DNA of 64,000 nucleotides. Source: Anaerolineaceae bacterium (GTDB lineage Bacteria > Chloroflexota > Anaerolineae > Aggregatilineales > Phototrophicaceae). The notes under the pieces are model-generated. The model was not told where the DNA came from, did no database searches, and was given only the letters and a program-made list of their open reading frames with translations. The translations under genes and the position numbers were made by a program. Positions 28,959-39,772 of the stretch are shown here, piece after piece (positions within the stretch are counted from its first letter, which is position 1; each line of letters opens with the position of its first letter). Where the stretch lies: positions 221,534 through 285,533 of the forward strand of contig WGMX01000014.1 of the NCBI GenBank assembly GCA_016124855.1. Reading direction: 5' to 3'.

Positions 28959-31900
28959 TCATGGTATTCCTATCAATACAAAACTAGCCCAATAATAGGG
29001 TTCTGGATATTTTACTTTGGTTTCAAGTATGGCAGATCGGAGTGCATCCGCCCCATTGGTCTCCGTTTTCCATTCACGCATAAACGTCGCAATTAAATTA
29101 GATGTTGCATTATCGTCCACGCTCCACAGACTCGCAACGACTTGCTGGGCACCAGCGGCCATGAACGCCTTAGATAAAGCTCCAAAGTCTTCACCGTTCC
29201 CTCCGCTCCCAGTATCGCATCCACTCAATACAACTAATTTTGTACTCCTTAAGTCTAGCTCATAAATTTCCTCTACTTCTACCCGTCCATCGTGTCCTTG
29301 ACCATTACCTAAATATATAGCACTGAAAAGTGGAGCAAACGGATCGAGTTGAGCATGAGCACTTATGGTTAAAACACGACTGCCTTGGACATCTGTTCGC
29401 AGATCAGCTTCAGTCGCTTGTATATTAGCTTCAGTACCAAGAGATTTGGCGATATTGAGAGCCTCGGCACGAGCGTATTCAAGTTCAGGAAAACTGGGAG
29501 CATCTGGTTGAGCCAATATAAGTGCTTCTTTTTTTGCGGGCAAGAGTTTGCGGTTATTAAGTAAAGTCAAAACCGTAGCGCTAGGGATACTACTAACCGC
29601 ATACTTGTCGATTAGATAGCTACCATCAGCAGCTTGTAAAGCCGCGAACGGAATATAGTTGAGTGATCCATCTGGAACAACGATAATTCGAGATGTCATA
29701 AGTCGGTCAGCAATTGGTAAGATCAATATGTCGTATAATTGCCGTAGTGTAAATGAAGCATTCTCCTTACGGTCGATGCTAAAAGACCGAACAAGGTTAT
29801 TAAAATTATCTTCCGGCACATTCAGGAACTTTGCACTGATCGCCGTTTTGGTAATAATGAATACCACACCATGGTTAGGAATGATTGTTCCCGAAGTATT
29901 ATTTCCTGACAGAATAGAGTAAACGAGCAAAGTGGTATCTTGCGGTAATGCTGCTTGGATTTGCACGAGCGAAGCAACTTCACGAACAACTTGTCGTGAC
30001 AAATACCCCCCTCTTAGCTGCATAAGTTCAATTTGCTGTTCATATGCCTGTTGCGCTAGCCGCAGTGTTTCTGATGCGCTAGATATCCTTGCCTGAGTAA
30101 TAGTGCTGTCCTTTTGCAAGTTGTCGAGACGATTTTGGGCTTCCACAACCTTGAGACGTAATTTTTGTTCTGTGGCTAGTAACTCACTATCATCATTTCG
30201 ACGAAAATCAATGATACCACCCGCTAATTCGCTACGAGTGAGTACTGCCCGTCCACGCTCAGCATAGGACAATGCAGTTTCTAAGTCATCATCTAACGTC
30301 TTGAGTACAGCAAGCCGTTGGAAAGGCCAAAAGTTTTCAGGTTTACGAAGAAGTGTTACAATAGAGTTGTCAAGCACTGCCGAATTAAGTATTCCTTCAA
30401 CAACCTCAGTTGCTGCTTTATAATATGACATGGCAATTGTTGGTTTATTCAGTTTTTCATTTATGAGACCTAGATCAAACAGAGTAACGCTCTCTCCTTG
30501 TCGATCACCGATTGATCGTGCGATATCAAGAGCCTGCTTAAAATATTCTAGGGCATCCACCTCTCTTCCTTGAGAGAAATACGTTCGTCCTTTATTATGA
30601 AGTGTGTTACTCTCTTCTCTCAGGTCACCAATTTCGCGTGATATGAGCAACGATTGGTCGTAATACTCTTGCGCCTCGTCATATTGTTCTTTACTATGAT
30701 AAACAAGCCCTATGTTCTGTAGTGTTATTGCTTCACCTTGCCGATCTCCATTAGTGCGGGCTATATCAAGCGCCTCCTCATAATAGTTCAATGCTTGTTC
30801 AAACTCTCCCTGTTCATCATATACAGAACCTATGTTGTTAAGTGCGTCACTTTCTCCAATGGGATCACCAATTTTCTTTTCAATCTTTAGGGACTGTTCA
30901 TAATAATCCAAAGCTTCTATTAACCGACCTTCTCGACGGTAAATCAATCCAATGTTATTTAGTGGCGAACTTTGACCAACTAGATCATCGATCTCACGCG
31001 ATATTTTCAGAGCCTGTTGATAATTATTTAGCGCTTCTCCATAACGTCCTCTCTCTTCATCAACAAATCCTATGTTATTAATTATATAACTTTCTGTTAC
31101 TTGATCCCCGATTTCGTGAGATATTGCCAACGCCTGATGATAATAATCTAAAGCCTTATCGTACTGACCAATTGAATCGTAGAGAGAACCTATATTGTTC
31201 AATGCTGAGCCTTGCCAAGCACGATTACCAATTTCCTGAACGATTACAAGAGATTGCTGATAATAACTCAAAGCCTCGTCATAGTGTCCCTGTTCTGCAT
31301 TTACAAAACCAATATTGTTGAGACAGGCACTCTCCAAAGCACGATTACCAAATTCTTGAACAATCACAAGAGATTGCCGATAATAATTCAAAGCTTCGTC
31401 ATACTTTCCTTGCCTGTCATACAGTGTGGCCCAATTATTTAGTACATTTGCTTCACTTGGTCGAATGTTCAGTTCTTGAGTAATCACCAGAGCCATTTGG
31501 TAATAATCCCGTGCTTTTTGATAATTACCTAATGTCATGTTGAGAAAACCGAGGTTATTTAGGGCCTCCGCTTCGCCTGCTCTATCCCCTACGGCTCGCA
31601 TCATTGTCAATGCCTGATTAAAATTATTCAGAGCCTCATCATATTTTGTGATATAAACGTATAAGGCTCCAATATTATTTAATGTCTCTGCTTCCCCATC
31701 TTTATCACCTATAGCTCGCCTTATATTTAATGCGCGATTGTAATAATCTTGAGCGGTCTCGTAGTCTCCTTGTGCTGCGTAAACATTCCCTATATCACTG
31801 AGCGCTTGAGCCTCAACGTATCGATTTTTATCCTTAGCGACAAGGGATAAAGACTGTTCATAATAGTCTAGTGCAGTCTCGTAATTTCCTTGGGACCAAT

Positions 31901-32261
31901 ATACTGATCCGATTCCTTCAGTTGCTTTGGCCTCCCCGTCTTGATCATTTGTATTCTGTGCAATTGCGAAAGCTTGTTGGTAATTATCGAGTGCAACCTT
32001 ATATATTCCCTGAGAAGCGTATACTTTTCCAATACCAATTAAAATGTCGTCTTCAATTGCATGATCTTTAGTTGATCGAGCAATACTTAGAGCTTTTTCA
32101 AAAGAAGTAAGAGCGTCTTTATAATTTCCTGATATATATAAGTCATTGCCAAGTTGATTCAACTCTGCTGCTGACTGTTGGTTTTGCCGTGCTTGAGCAG
32201 ACGTACTCAACGCTAGTATGAAACAACCTACTATTATGAAAACATATCGATTTATTGACAT
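28959..32261 (-). CDS. Secreted TPR-CHAT protein (1100 aa, 15 TPRs)
   Basis: An N-terminal signal peptide (residues about 1-24, YVFIIVGCFILALSTSAQA) is followed by fifteen tetratricopeptide units of exactly 40 residues each from about residue 30 to 630 (consensus like ALNNIGSVYDEQGEFEQALN). A helical linker follows and then a C-terminal CHAT domain (about 800-1100). The caspase-like dyad is His969 in ISAHAQLDP and Cys1015 in VLSGCDTGSG. CHAT proteins are clostripain/caspase relatives; some are TPR-controlled proteases, many are uncharacterised. The signal peptide places it outside the cytoplasm. Convergent to the element, divergent from the next CHAT gene. Confidence 0.93.
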   Translation of the reverse strand: MSINRYVFIIVGCFILALSTSAQARQNQQSAAELNQLGNDLYISGNYKDALTSFEKALSIARSTKDHAIEDDILIGIGKVYASQGIYKVALDNYQQAFAIAQNTNDQDGEAKATEGIGSVYWSQGNYETALDYYEQSLSLVAKDKNRYVEAQALSDIGNVYAAQGDYETAQDYYNRALNIRRAIGDKDGEAETLNNIGALYVYITKYDEALNNFNQALTMMRAVGDRAGEAEALNNLGFLNMTLGNYQKARDYYQMALVITQELNIRPSEANVLNNWATLYDRQGKYDEALNYYRQSLVIVQEFGNRALESACLNNIGFVNAEQGHYDEALSYYQQSLVIVQEIGNRAWQGSALNNIGSLYDSIGQYDKALDYYHQALAISHEIGDQVTESYIINNIGFVDEERGRYGEALNNYQQALKISREIDDLVGQSSPLNNIGLIYRREGRLIEALDYYEQSLKIEKKIGDPIGESDALNNIGSVYDEQGEFEQALNYYEEALDIARTNGDRQGEAITLQNIGLVYHSKEQYDEAQEYYDQSLLISREIGDLREESNTLHNKGRTYFSQGREVDALEYFKQALDIARSIGDRQGESVTLFDLGLINEKLNKPTIAMSYYKAATEVVEGILNSAVLDNSIVTLLRKPENFWPFQRLAVLKTLDDDLETALSYAERGRAVLTRSELAGGIIDFRRNDDSELLATEQKLRLKVVEAQNRLDNLQKDSTITQARISSASETLRLAQQAYEQQIELMQLRGGYLSRQVVREVASLVQIQAALPQDTTLLVYSILSGNNTSGTIIPNHGVVFIITKTAISAKFLNVPEDNFNNLVRSFSIDRKENASFTLRQLYDILILPIADRLMTSRIIVVPDGSLNYIPFAALQAADGSYLIDKYAVSSIPSATVLTLLNNRKLLPAKKEALILAQPDAPSFPELEYARAEALNIAKSLGTEANIQATEADLRTDVQGSRVLTISAHAQLDPFAPLFSAIYLGNGQGHDGRVEVEEIYELDLRSTKLVVLSGCDTGSGGNGEDFGALSKAFMAAGAQQVVASLWSVDDNATSNLIATFMREWKTETNGADALRSAILETKVKYPEPYYWASFVLIGIP

Positions 32262-32737
32262 TTATTACCCTTAATCAATAGACATACTTTCATAGTCAAC
32301 GGTATTCACTAACCAGTCTGATATCAAACCTCACATTCATTGTAGCTCCGCAGTCGTAGTGCTACCTTCTCACATATTAAAGTAAGGTAACTGATTAATT
32401 ATACCCCTTTTATATCAAATCTATTATGGGATATATTCTTAGACAGCTTACTTGTAATTGTAGGTGATTTGGTTTGATAGAGTCGAGGAATAAGTATCGA
32501 TGTTCAATTCCTTCATGGCTAAGGTACGCAAGAGAAGAATAAGCCTATAAATAATGCGGTGGGAAATCTTGGTGAATACTTTTGGGATATATTGTCGGAT
32601 ACTTTTGGACATGATACTTAAGGGATTTGAAAGTGTCTTTGGGTTCAATTCTAAACTTAGTCACCATAGCCTATAGTGACTAATATAGTTGCAACGACGT
32701 TCAACTTGGATAGCAGTTACTCTATTAAATAATAAGA
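32262..32737. other. Divergent intergenic region between two CHAT genes
   Basis: 476 bases, AT-rich, between the starts of two oppositely oriented CHAT genes, so both promoters should be here. No gene or strong repeat was recognised. Confidence 0.5.
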
Positions 32738-35389
32738 ATGGGGAACAATGTGATTTCCAATATACATATTAGGGATTATTCATTTCTATTCAAATTAGTG
32801 AGATATGTACTAATAACTATCTTGATCTTAATTTCTGAAAAATCATTTATATCGGTTCTTGGTCAAGATATAACACACTCCCTTTCAATGACTAACTCCC
32901 TCAATACTCCTATCTGTGAGATCTACATCCGCCCAGTTAGTAATCCCTACTGGGGTATCAACCGTCTACCCGCAAATAAGCGCCTTGAAAACAATGAGAC
33001 ATATACGTGGAGTTTGGAAGCGGGGTATTATAGAATACGATTTATTAGTTGTGATGGAAGAGATTTTAGTGATACTACTGTAATTGATTTAACAGAGCAA
33101 GATTACACGACTACATTCAGTTGGTCTAGCAGTGTTTCGTCCTGCGATGATGTATGCAATTTACGTGTCCAAGCTGATAGCCTCCTATCGACAGGTGACA
33201 GTATTGGAGCTGTGCAATCATTGCAAGATGCTCTTCGACTGGCTGAATTGACGAATAATCAATTGGATGAGATTGAGGTATTTATTAGTTTTGGTTCAAT
33301 TTATGAACGAACAGGTAATTATGCGCTTGCATTAAACAATTACGAAAAGGCATTTGCCCTTTTATCTACTTCGTCCGAATATGTCTCTGTAAGAGTTCAG
33401 ACACTAGCTGGCTTAACGTTTGTATATACCCAAATTGGTCGATATTCGGAGGCTCTAAAGGTTGGAATCGAACGATTAAATATCGCAGAGAGTCTTGGGG
33501 ATCGAAACCTTATCAGTGATTGCTTATTTCAACTAGGTAGTATTTATTTTTCTATGCGCGAGTATGCCCTAGCTCGTTCATATTGGGAGAAGGCACTTAC
33601 TATTGATCACGAGACGCAGTTCACATATAACACAGTAGTGACGCTTAACGCCATCGGGTCGTCATATTGGGAAGAAGGTAATCAAGAGATGGCCCGCAAG
33701 TATTACTTAGATGCATTACCTATTGCAGAAGAGTTCAATGATCCCGAGTTACTTGGAACTATTTACCATACACTCGGATTACTCTATCGCCGGGACGGAA
33801 ACTACAGTGTCGCTATTGGTTATTTTGATCGTGCGATTCCTTATTGGAGATCCGCGAGCGACCGGGTTGGCGAGATATTTAGTTATAATGATCGTGGCTT
33901 AGCATACGAGCTTAATTCAAATTTTGTAGAAGCCATTACTGATTATCGTGCATCAGTAGAGATTATTGAAAAGATATTAAATGATGCAGTTCTTGACCAA
34001 GCAGTAACGCATCTCATAACAGAAACTCAGAATTTCTGGCCTTACGAACGACTTGCAGTCCTCCTGACACAGCGAGGGGACCCCATTACGGCATTTGAAT
34101 ATGTCGAGCGTGGTCGCGCAATTTTAACCCGATCCGAACTGATTAAGGGGCAAATCGATTATCGCGCGAATGTAGATCAAAATCTTCTTAATTCCGAAAG
34201 AGAATTTGCAAAGTTACGAAGAGATGCACAAGCTAACCTTGATCAATTAAGGAAATCAGGAGCGACAGACCAAGATATTAAAGCAGCTGAATATGCCGTG
34301 TCAGAAGCTCAAACTAATTATCAACAACTCCTAGAGCGTATGCAGCTTGAAGGTGGCTATCTGGCGCGGGAGCTTGCGTTCAGCATCTCAACTATTCCAG
34401 ATATTCAAGCAGCTTTGCCTCCGAATACAACGCTTATTGAATATTCCATAGGTTATTCTCAGGTTACGGATCCAGACAGTGTAGTGTTTATCATTACCAA
34501 TACCACATTTGATGCAATTATCCTTGACGTTGATGCACATGAGATTGATAAAGAAGTTCACGCTTTTATAAGTTCTCGAGTAGCAAATGTGGAAGCATTA
34601 ACAAATTTGTATTTTTCTGTAATTGCTCCAATCGCGGACAAATTGCGAACGTTTAGAATCATAATAGTTCCCAATAGATCCCTCAATTTCATTCCTTTCA
34701 CCGCGCTCAACGATGGAAGTAACTATCTCGTTGACAAATACTCAATTAGTTTAGCTCCAAGCGCCACAGTGTTATCCTTACTACATAATCGTTCTGTAAG
34801 CCCTCAACCATCAAAAGCTGCATTAGTTCTCGCACAGCCAAGTGCTCCTAACCTACCACTTTTGAGATTTGCTACCGCTGAAGCAACAGAAGTTGCTCGT
34901 ATATTTGGAACTCAACCTGTCCTTAACGCAAGTGAGACGGACATTCGTTCAAAGGTAACTGGAACTGCTGCGCTATACATTGCTGCCCATACCGAACTCG
35001 ACCCTTTAGATCCATTTGCATCAGTAATACATTTAGCTCCATCGGGAACAGATGATGGTGTACTCGAAATAAGGGAAATATATGAACTTGATTTATCTAA
35101 AGGTACTGACTTAGTAGTACTTAGTGGTTGCGATACAGGATCTGCAAACATGTATGAAAGTTTTGGGCAACTCAACCGCGCTTTTATGGCAGCTGGTGCA
35201 AAAAGAATTATTGCCAGCTTGTGGAGCGTAGATGATGAAGCAACAGCAACCCTTTTGACAACCTTTGTACAACAACTAAATAACCAGACTGACTATGCTG
35301 ATGCATTAAGGATGGCAATGATAAAGACTCGAAAACAATTTCCGGAACCTTATTATTGGGCATCGTTTCAATTAACAGGATTACCATAG
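32738..35389 (+). CDS. TPR-CHAT protein with N-terminal Cys-paired domain (883 aa)
   Basis: A membrane or signal segment at about residues 19-38 (LVRYVLITILILISEK) is followed by a beta domain with two conserved Cys motifs (TPICEIYIRPV and RIRFISCDGRDF, about 60-110). About six TPR units follow (about 140-420), then a coiled coil and a CHAT domain (about 590-883) with His751 in IAAHTELDP and Cys798 in VLSGCDTGSA. The same Cys-paired domain recurs several times in the 1520-aa CHAT protein at 41623. Predicted extracytoplasmic. Possible role: protease activated through TPR-mediated contact; target unknown. Confidence 0.9.
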   Translation: MGNNVISNIHIRDYSFLFKLVRYVLITILILISEKSFISVLGQDITHSLSMTNSLNTPICEIYIRPVSNPYWGINRLPANKRLENNETYTWSLEAGYYRIRFISCDGRDFSDTTVIDLTEQDYTTTFSWSSSVSSCDDVCNLRVQADSLLSTGDSIGAVQSLQDALRLAELTNNQLDEIEVFISFGSIYERTGNYALALNNYEKAFALLSTSSEYVSVRVQTLAGLTFVYTQIGRYSEALKVGIERLNIAESLGDRNLISDCLFQLGSIYFSMREYALARSYWEKALTIDHETQFTYNTVVTLNAIGSSYWEEGNQEMARKYYLDALPIAEEFNDPELLGTIYHTLGLLYRRDGNYSVAIGYFDRAIPYWRSASDRVGEIFSYNDRGLAYELNSNFVEAITDYRASVEIIEKILNDAVLDQAVTHLITETQNFWPYERLAVLLTQRGDPITAFEYVERGRAILTRSELIKGQIDYRANVDQNLLNSEREFAKLRRDAQANLDQLRKSGATDQDIKAAEYAVSEAQTNYQQLLERMQLEGGYLARELAFSISTIPDIQAALPPNTTLIEYSIGYSQVTDPDSVVFIITNTTFDAIILDVDAHEIDKEVHAFISSRVANVEALTNLYFSVIAPIADKLRTFRIIIVPNRSLNFIPFTALNDGSNYLVDKYSISLAPSATVLSLLHNRSVSPQPSKAALVLAQPSAPNLPLLRFATAEATEVARIFGTQPVLNASETDIRSKVTGTAALYIAAHTELDPLDPFASVIHLAPSGTDDGVLEIREIYELDLSKGTDLVVLSGCDTGSANMYESFGQLNRAFMAAGAKRIIASLWSVDDEATATLLTTFVQQLNNQTDYADALRMAMIKTRKQFPEPYYWASFQLTGLP

Positions 35390-35549
35390 ATTAACATTAT
35401 GAAAATAGTCGATAGTCTGCTGTCTATTTAAATGCTGTCAGAATAATGAAATATACCGACTGAGGTTTATTTTGCATTTTGCTGTTGTTCTGTGTTGTAG
35501 AGAAATCCATAATACAACTTAGTGACTTATATTTGAGTGGAGTACTTTA

Positions 35550-36779
35550 ATGAAAATACGATTGAAGTTGCTAGCTCTTTTTTTATTGATTGGATTACTA
35601 GGCAAGGTCTGGCAAATCCATGCCCAACCCAGCAGCAATCCAGCGATCATCATACTAAATGTCGACCCAAATTATGTTCATTATGCGCGTGCTGGTTGGA
35701 CTGCACCTCAACCCTTGCGAGCCGGAGATGTACTAAACTCCGGCGATTATATCTATCCAAATTTCCCTTCGGCAAAAGTGGGGATTGTCCTGACGGTCTT
35801 GTGTTCTGATGGAACGATTGCCACCTTTTCGGTGAATCAACTTAATGCCAATCAACCGATTCCCTGTGTCAAAAGTACGCAGACCTTACCAATCATTGGC
35901 AATGCAGGACTAACAAGCATCAAAATACAACGTGGCGGACGTCAAGATCCCCTAATTCCATATTTGATTTCACCACGTGCCACAGCTATGACTACAGACA
36001 AAGTCGAACTTGTGTGGAACCACGTAGGAGATGTGGAACACTATACCATCACTGTGCAAGCTGGCGCTGATGTTATTTGGGAAAGTGGAGCCTTAAAACC
36101 CGAGCAAGTTGTCGAGGGAGATACGGGACGAGTAGTACTGCCAGTTTCACTTAAAGAACAGACCATATATACGGTTGAGATCTGTGTGTTATTCGCCAAT
36201 CTGAAAAGTGGTTGCACAACAGATCCAGGGTGGAGTACAGGGTCTGGACTAGCATTTTACTATGTTCCAGCTTCCAGCATTCTCCCCTTTGCTGCAAACT
36301 TCGCTCAATCATTAGGGACAAATTCCCCAGAATACCTTTATGCATATTCTGCACTACTCAAGGAATCTATCTCTTCACTGTCGGCTAGTGAACCTATTGG
36401 ATATTATTCAGAGGCGATTGATGCCCTTGAGGAGGTACTCTCCAAATATCCAACCAGTGAACTAGCTAAATCCCCAAGGCTCTATTATGAACTCGGCGAA
36501 TTATACCGAAATATTCAATTGCCACGCACAGCTGCTAAATATTTTACACAGGCACTCAACTTAGCGACTTCAGGTCCATTATCGAATATACCAAATGAGA
36601 CGGCAGCACTCGCAGCCATTGGATTAGCACGCACAACCCCTGACGCATCTCAAACTGTAACACTCTATAACCAAGCATTGGCTCAATTTAAGTTTTATAT
36701 GAACGAAACAACTTACTCGAGTGAACGACAGGCACTATGTGACGTTATTGGGGATTTATGCACATCCATTAATCCTTAG
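35550..36779 (+). CDS. Secreted FecR-like/TPR accessory protein
   Basis: 409 aa with signal peptide (residues 1-25, LKLLALFLLIGLLGKVWQIHA). Residues about 35-110 contain an LRAGDVLNSGDYIYP segment similar to FecR-type sensing domains (APQPLRAGDVL as in 'L..GD.L..G'). A middle region has a fibronectin-like strand pattern (DKVELVWNHVGDVEHYTITV), and the C-terminal half has TPR-like helices (LYYELGELYRNIQLPRTAAK). No CHAT domain. It lies 160 bases after one CHAT gene and 83 before the next, so it may be a partner of them. Family call is tentative. Confidence 0.65.
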   Translation: MKIRLKLLALFLLIGLLGKVWQIHAQPSSNPAIIILNVDPNYVHYARAGWTAPQPLRAGDVLNSGDYIYPNFPSAKVGIVLTVLCSDGTIATFSVNQLNANQPIPCVKSTQTLPIIGNAGLTSIKIQRGGRQDPLIPYLISPRATAMTTDKVELVWNHVGDVEHYTITVQAGADVIWESGALKPEQVVEGDTGRVVLPVSLKEQTIYTVEICVLFANLKSGCTTDPGWSTGSGLAFYYVPASSILPFAANFAQSLGTNSPEYLYAYSALLKESISSLSASEPIGYYSEAIDALEEVLSKYPTSELAKSPRLYYELGELYRNIQLPRTAAKYFTQALNLATSGPLSNIPNETAALAAIGLARTTPDASQTVTLYNQALAQFKFYMNETTYSSERQALCDVIGDLCTSINP

Positions 36780-36862
36780 CACAAACCCATCTTTCGTGAT
36801 TTTTGTCGCCAGATCCGGAATACAATATCATCGAGTTATTTAATAACTAAGGACACATACTT

Positions 36863-39772
36863 GTGTATCTCACTCGCCAATTGATGGTCATTTTCATAGG
36901 TCTAATAATAATAATATTCGCACCATCCAATACGCAGCTAGTTCGGCCAGTAGTTGCCCAAGATTGTGACTTTTCACAAAGGGATTTCTACGGCAATTGT
37001 ATAACCGATCAAGGTGGAGGTTTTTTCGGTTCTCAGCAGGATTGTCCATTCAACCAAAGGGATTTCTTCGGCAACTGTATAACCGATCAGCAAAACTGTC
37101 CTTCTAACCAAACGGATTTCTTCGGCAATTGCATAACTGATCCATCTCAGAGCGGAAATAGTCCGGGCGTCATTTTTAATGGACTAGGTGAAAACCTCTC
37201 ATGCGAAAATTTTGACACTATATTTACAAGTCTATCAACGCTATCGCTGGTAGGTGGCTTCGGTAATTCGGGTCAGTTCGACAGTAAGACGATTGAGAAA
37301 ATGCTGCTTCCCTTCGGTGCTCAATTTTGTTTTATGCAGCGGCAGTATGATCGTGCTATCGCACTTTATGACCGTGCCATGAAGCTATATCAGAAGGATG
37401 GCTTAAGTGTAGCTGAGGCCATGATTCTCAACGATATGGGAGCAGCCTACTTAGGCAAAGGGGAATATGATTCAGCACTACTCCACTTTCAACAATCACT
37501 TGATCTCATCAAAGCAATGCCCGAATATCGTGGAGTCCCAATCACTAATATCGGGTTAATCTATACTTATCAAGGGCGATTTGTTGAAGCGCAAGAGTAT
37601 TACGCACGTGCATTAGAAGACAAACAATTCAAGGATAACAACATCTGGATGGCAATTAACCATCTGGATACAGGTCTATCCTATCATCTGCAAGCCGATT
37701 CTCAGACCAAATTGGATGTCAGTCAAGTCTTTCTCGATAGAGCGCGAAGCGAATATATGGCCGCTCTTGATCTGCTGCATTCTAATGGTAGCGGCGGCTT
37801 GTTAGGATCGCTGGGAGGCGCAGGATTGCTGTCCAACGAGACGCAATTGGGAGGCAAATCCTCATTTGATATTGAGTCAATTCTCCCTATCTTTGAAACG
37901 CTATCGAAGATGGGCACTCCAGAGAATCAACGAAATGCTAAGTTGTTCTTGAGTATTTTGCGTGGTGGTAATCCAGCGTTGGAAGCGGCTGCACAGTACA
38001 ATCTTGCAATCCTTGATCTTGAGGCCAAAAACTACGACTCAGCCAGAGCAAAGTTTGAAGAGGTATTAGGTATTGCGCAAGTTCTCGGGGATTCCAGCTT
38101 CGAAGGGACCGTGCTCACGCTGGTTGGTTTTTCATACTTCCTAGAAAAACGCAATGACGAAGCGTTAACCGCTTACAACACCGCCATCGAAACGCTCTCG
38201 TCAGGTGGCGGTGGAGATCCATTGGTCATTGCATATGCGAACCGTGGCCTACTATTTGAGAGTATGAAGCGTACTTCCGATGCAATCAAGGACTATCAAC
38301 AATCGATTACCTTAGTCGAAAATGGGTTGAACCGAGTTGTACTCGATAGCACTATTTCCAACTTAGCCACGTTACTTGCCTATACGCCACCTTACCAGCG
38401 GATGACAGCCTTGATGGTTGCTAACAAAGATACAGCAGCGGCATTAAACTATACTGAACGAGGCCGTGCAGTCCTGACGCGCACGCAACTTTTGAGTGAT
38501 GCCATCGATTACCATAAACTGTCGAATTCTACTCTATTAGAGCAGGAACGCGCGCTCCGACAACAGCTTCGTGATGCACAAGTCGCAGTCGATAATCTAG
38601 GAGTACTCAAAGAGGCAACACAAGAACAACTTACGGCTGCGAAAAACAAATTAGAAGCTGCACAAATTGCATACCTGAATCATATCCAACAAATGCAGCT
38701 TGAAGGCGGCTATTTAGAGCGTGAAGTCAGTCGGGATGTTGCCGAAACTTCTGCTGTAGAGAAGTCAGTACCACCGAATACAGCTCTAATCGTATATAAA
38801 TTTGGTGCTATCAATCCGAGTGGCATGGGAGTGTTTGATAATCCGAGTACCGCTTTCGTAGTCACTAATAGAGACATCAAACCCATTTCATTAAGTTTCA
38901 ACTCCCAAAGTGTACAACAATTGGTAAAAACATATATCGCCGACCCGAAGAGCCAAACGGGATTACTCCAAGAAATTTACGAGTTGGTTTTTACAGACGT
39001 TGTTAAACACATTCCATCTCATACCACTCATCTTATCATTGCGCCAGATGGCCTCCTCAACTACGTTCCGTTTGCGGCTCTGCCCTTCCCTGATGGGAAA
39101 TATCTCATAGATCACTACAGTATCAGTATGATCCCAAGCGGTACGATCCTTACGATATTAGAAGGTCGGAAACCCCAAGTTGCTACAAAACCCGGTCTTG
39201 TCCTTGTTCAACCGGTTGCAACTGGCTTGCCGATCCTACCAAATGCAGGGACGGAAGCTCAATCAGCTGCTCGTGCGTTAGGCGTCAAACCCATTTCTGA
39301 TGCTACAGAAGCTGATTTGCGAGACAATGTTTCTGGCGCTGCTGTAGTCCACATCAGCGCACATGCAGAACTCGATCCCTCAGCCCTATTATTTAATGCT
39401 ATCTATCTTAAAGCGAGCACCGACTATGATGGTCGCCTAGAAGTACGTGAAATCTATGAATTAGATTTGCGGAGTGCCCAATTAGTTGTCCTGAGTGGGT
39501 GTGATACGGGCAGCGGAGGCGATGGCGAAAACTTCGCGTTACTCAACCGTGCATTCTTTGCTGCCGGCGCTCAACGCGTTATCTCCAGTTTGTGGAGCAT
39601 AGATGATGCCGCAACAACTGATCTCTTAACTGAATTCTACAAAGCCCGTTCGAGCGGTCAGTACAAAACGGATTCCCAAGCATTGCAGGCTGCCATGTTC
39701 AAGTTGAAATCGCTACCTCATTACAGCAATCCTTATTATTGGGCCAGCTTTGTATTAACGGGTTTACCGTAA
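36863..39772 (+). CDS. TPR-CHAT protein with N-terminal NCITD repeats (969 aa)
   Basis: GTG start with AAGGA upstream. A signal peptide (LMVIFIGLIIIIFAPS) precedes three short Cys repeats at about residues 34-100 of the form CDFSQRDFYGNCITDQ, CPFNQRDFFGNCITDQ and CPSNQTDFFGNCITDP. TPR units run from about 155 to 520, then a coiled coil, and a CHAT domain with His834 in ISAHAELDP and Cys880 in VLSGCDTGSG. The Cys pairs in the repeats fit disulphides outside the cell. Its stop abuts that of the convergent gene at 39773 with no base between. Confidence 0.92.
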   Translation: MYLTRQLMVIFIGLIIIIFAPSNTQLVRPVVAQDCDFSQRDFYGNCITDQGGGFFGSQQDCPFNQRDFFGNCITDQQNCPSNQTDFFGNCITDPSQSGNSPGVIFNGLGENLSCENFDTIFTSLSTLSLVGGFGNSGQFDSKTIEKMLLPFGAQFCFMQRQYDRAIALYDRAMKLYQKDGLSVAEAMILNDMGAAYLGKGEYDSALLHFQQSLDLIKAMPEYRGVPITNIGLIYTYQGRFVEAQEYYARALEDKQFKDNNIWMAINHLDTGLSYHLQADSQTKLDVSQVFLDRARSEYMAALDLLHSNGSGGLLGSLGGAGLLSNETQLGGKSSFDIESILPIFETLSKMGTPENQRNAKLFLSILRGGNPALEAAAQYNLAILDLEAKNYDSARAKFEEVLGIAQVLGDSSFEGTVLTLVGFSYFLEKRNDEALTAYNTAIETLSSGGGGDPLVIAYANRGLLFESMKRTSDAIKDYQQSITLVENGLNRVVLDSTISNLATLLAYTPPYQRMTALMVANKDTAAALNYTERGRAVLTRTQLLSDAIDYHKLSNSTLLEQERALRQQLRDAQVAVDNLGVLKEATQEQLTAAKNKLEAAQIAYLNHIQQMQLEGGYLEREVSRDVAETSAVEKSVPPNTALIVYKFGAINPSGMGVFDNPSTAFVVTNRDIKPISLSFNSQSVQQLVKTYIADPKSQTGLLQEIYELVFTDVVKHIPSHTTHLIIAPDGLLNYVPFAALPFPDGKYLIDHYSISMIPSGTILTILEGRKPQVATKPGLVLVQPVATGLPILPNAGTEAQSAARALGVKPISDATEADLRDNVSGAAVVHISAHAELDPSALLFNAIYLKASTDYDGRLEVREIYELDLRSAQLVVLSGCDTGSGGDGENFALLNRAFFAAGAQRVISSLWSIDDAATTDLLTEFYKARSSGQYKTDSQALQAAMFKLKSLPHYSNPYYWASFVLTGLP

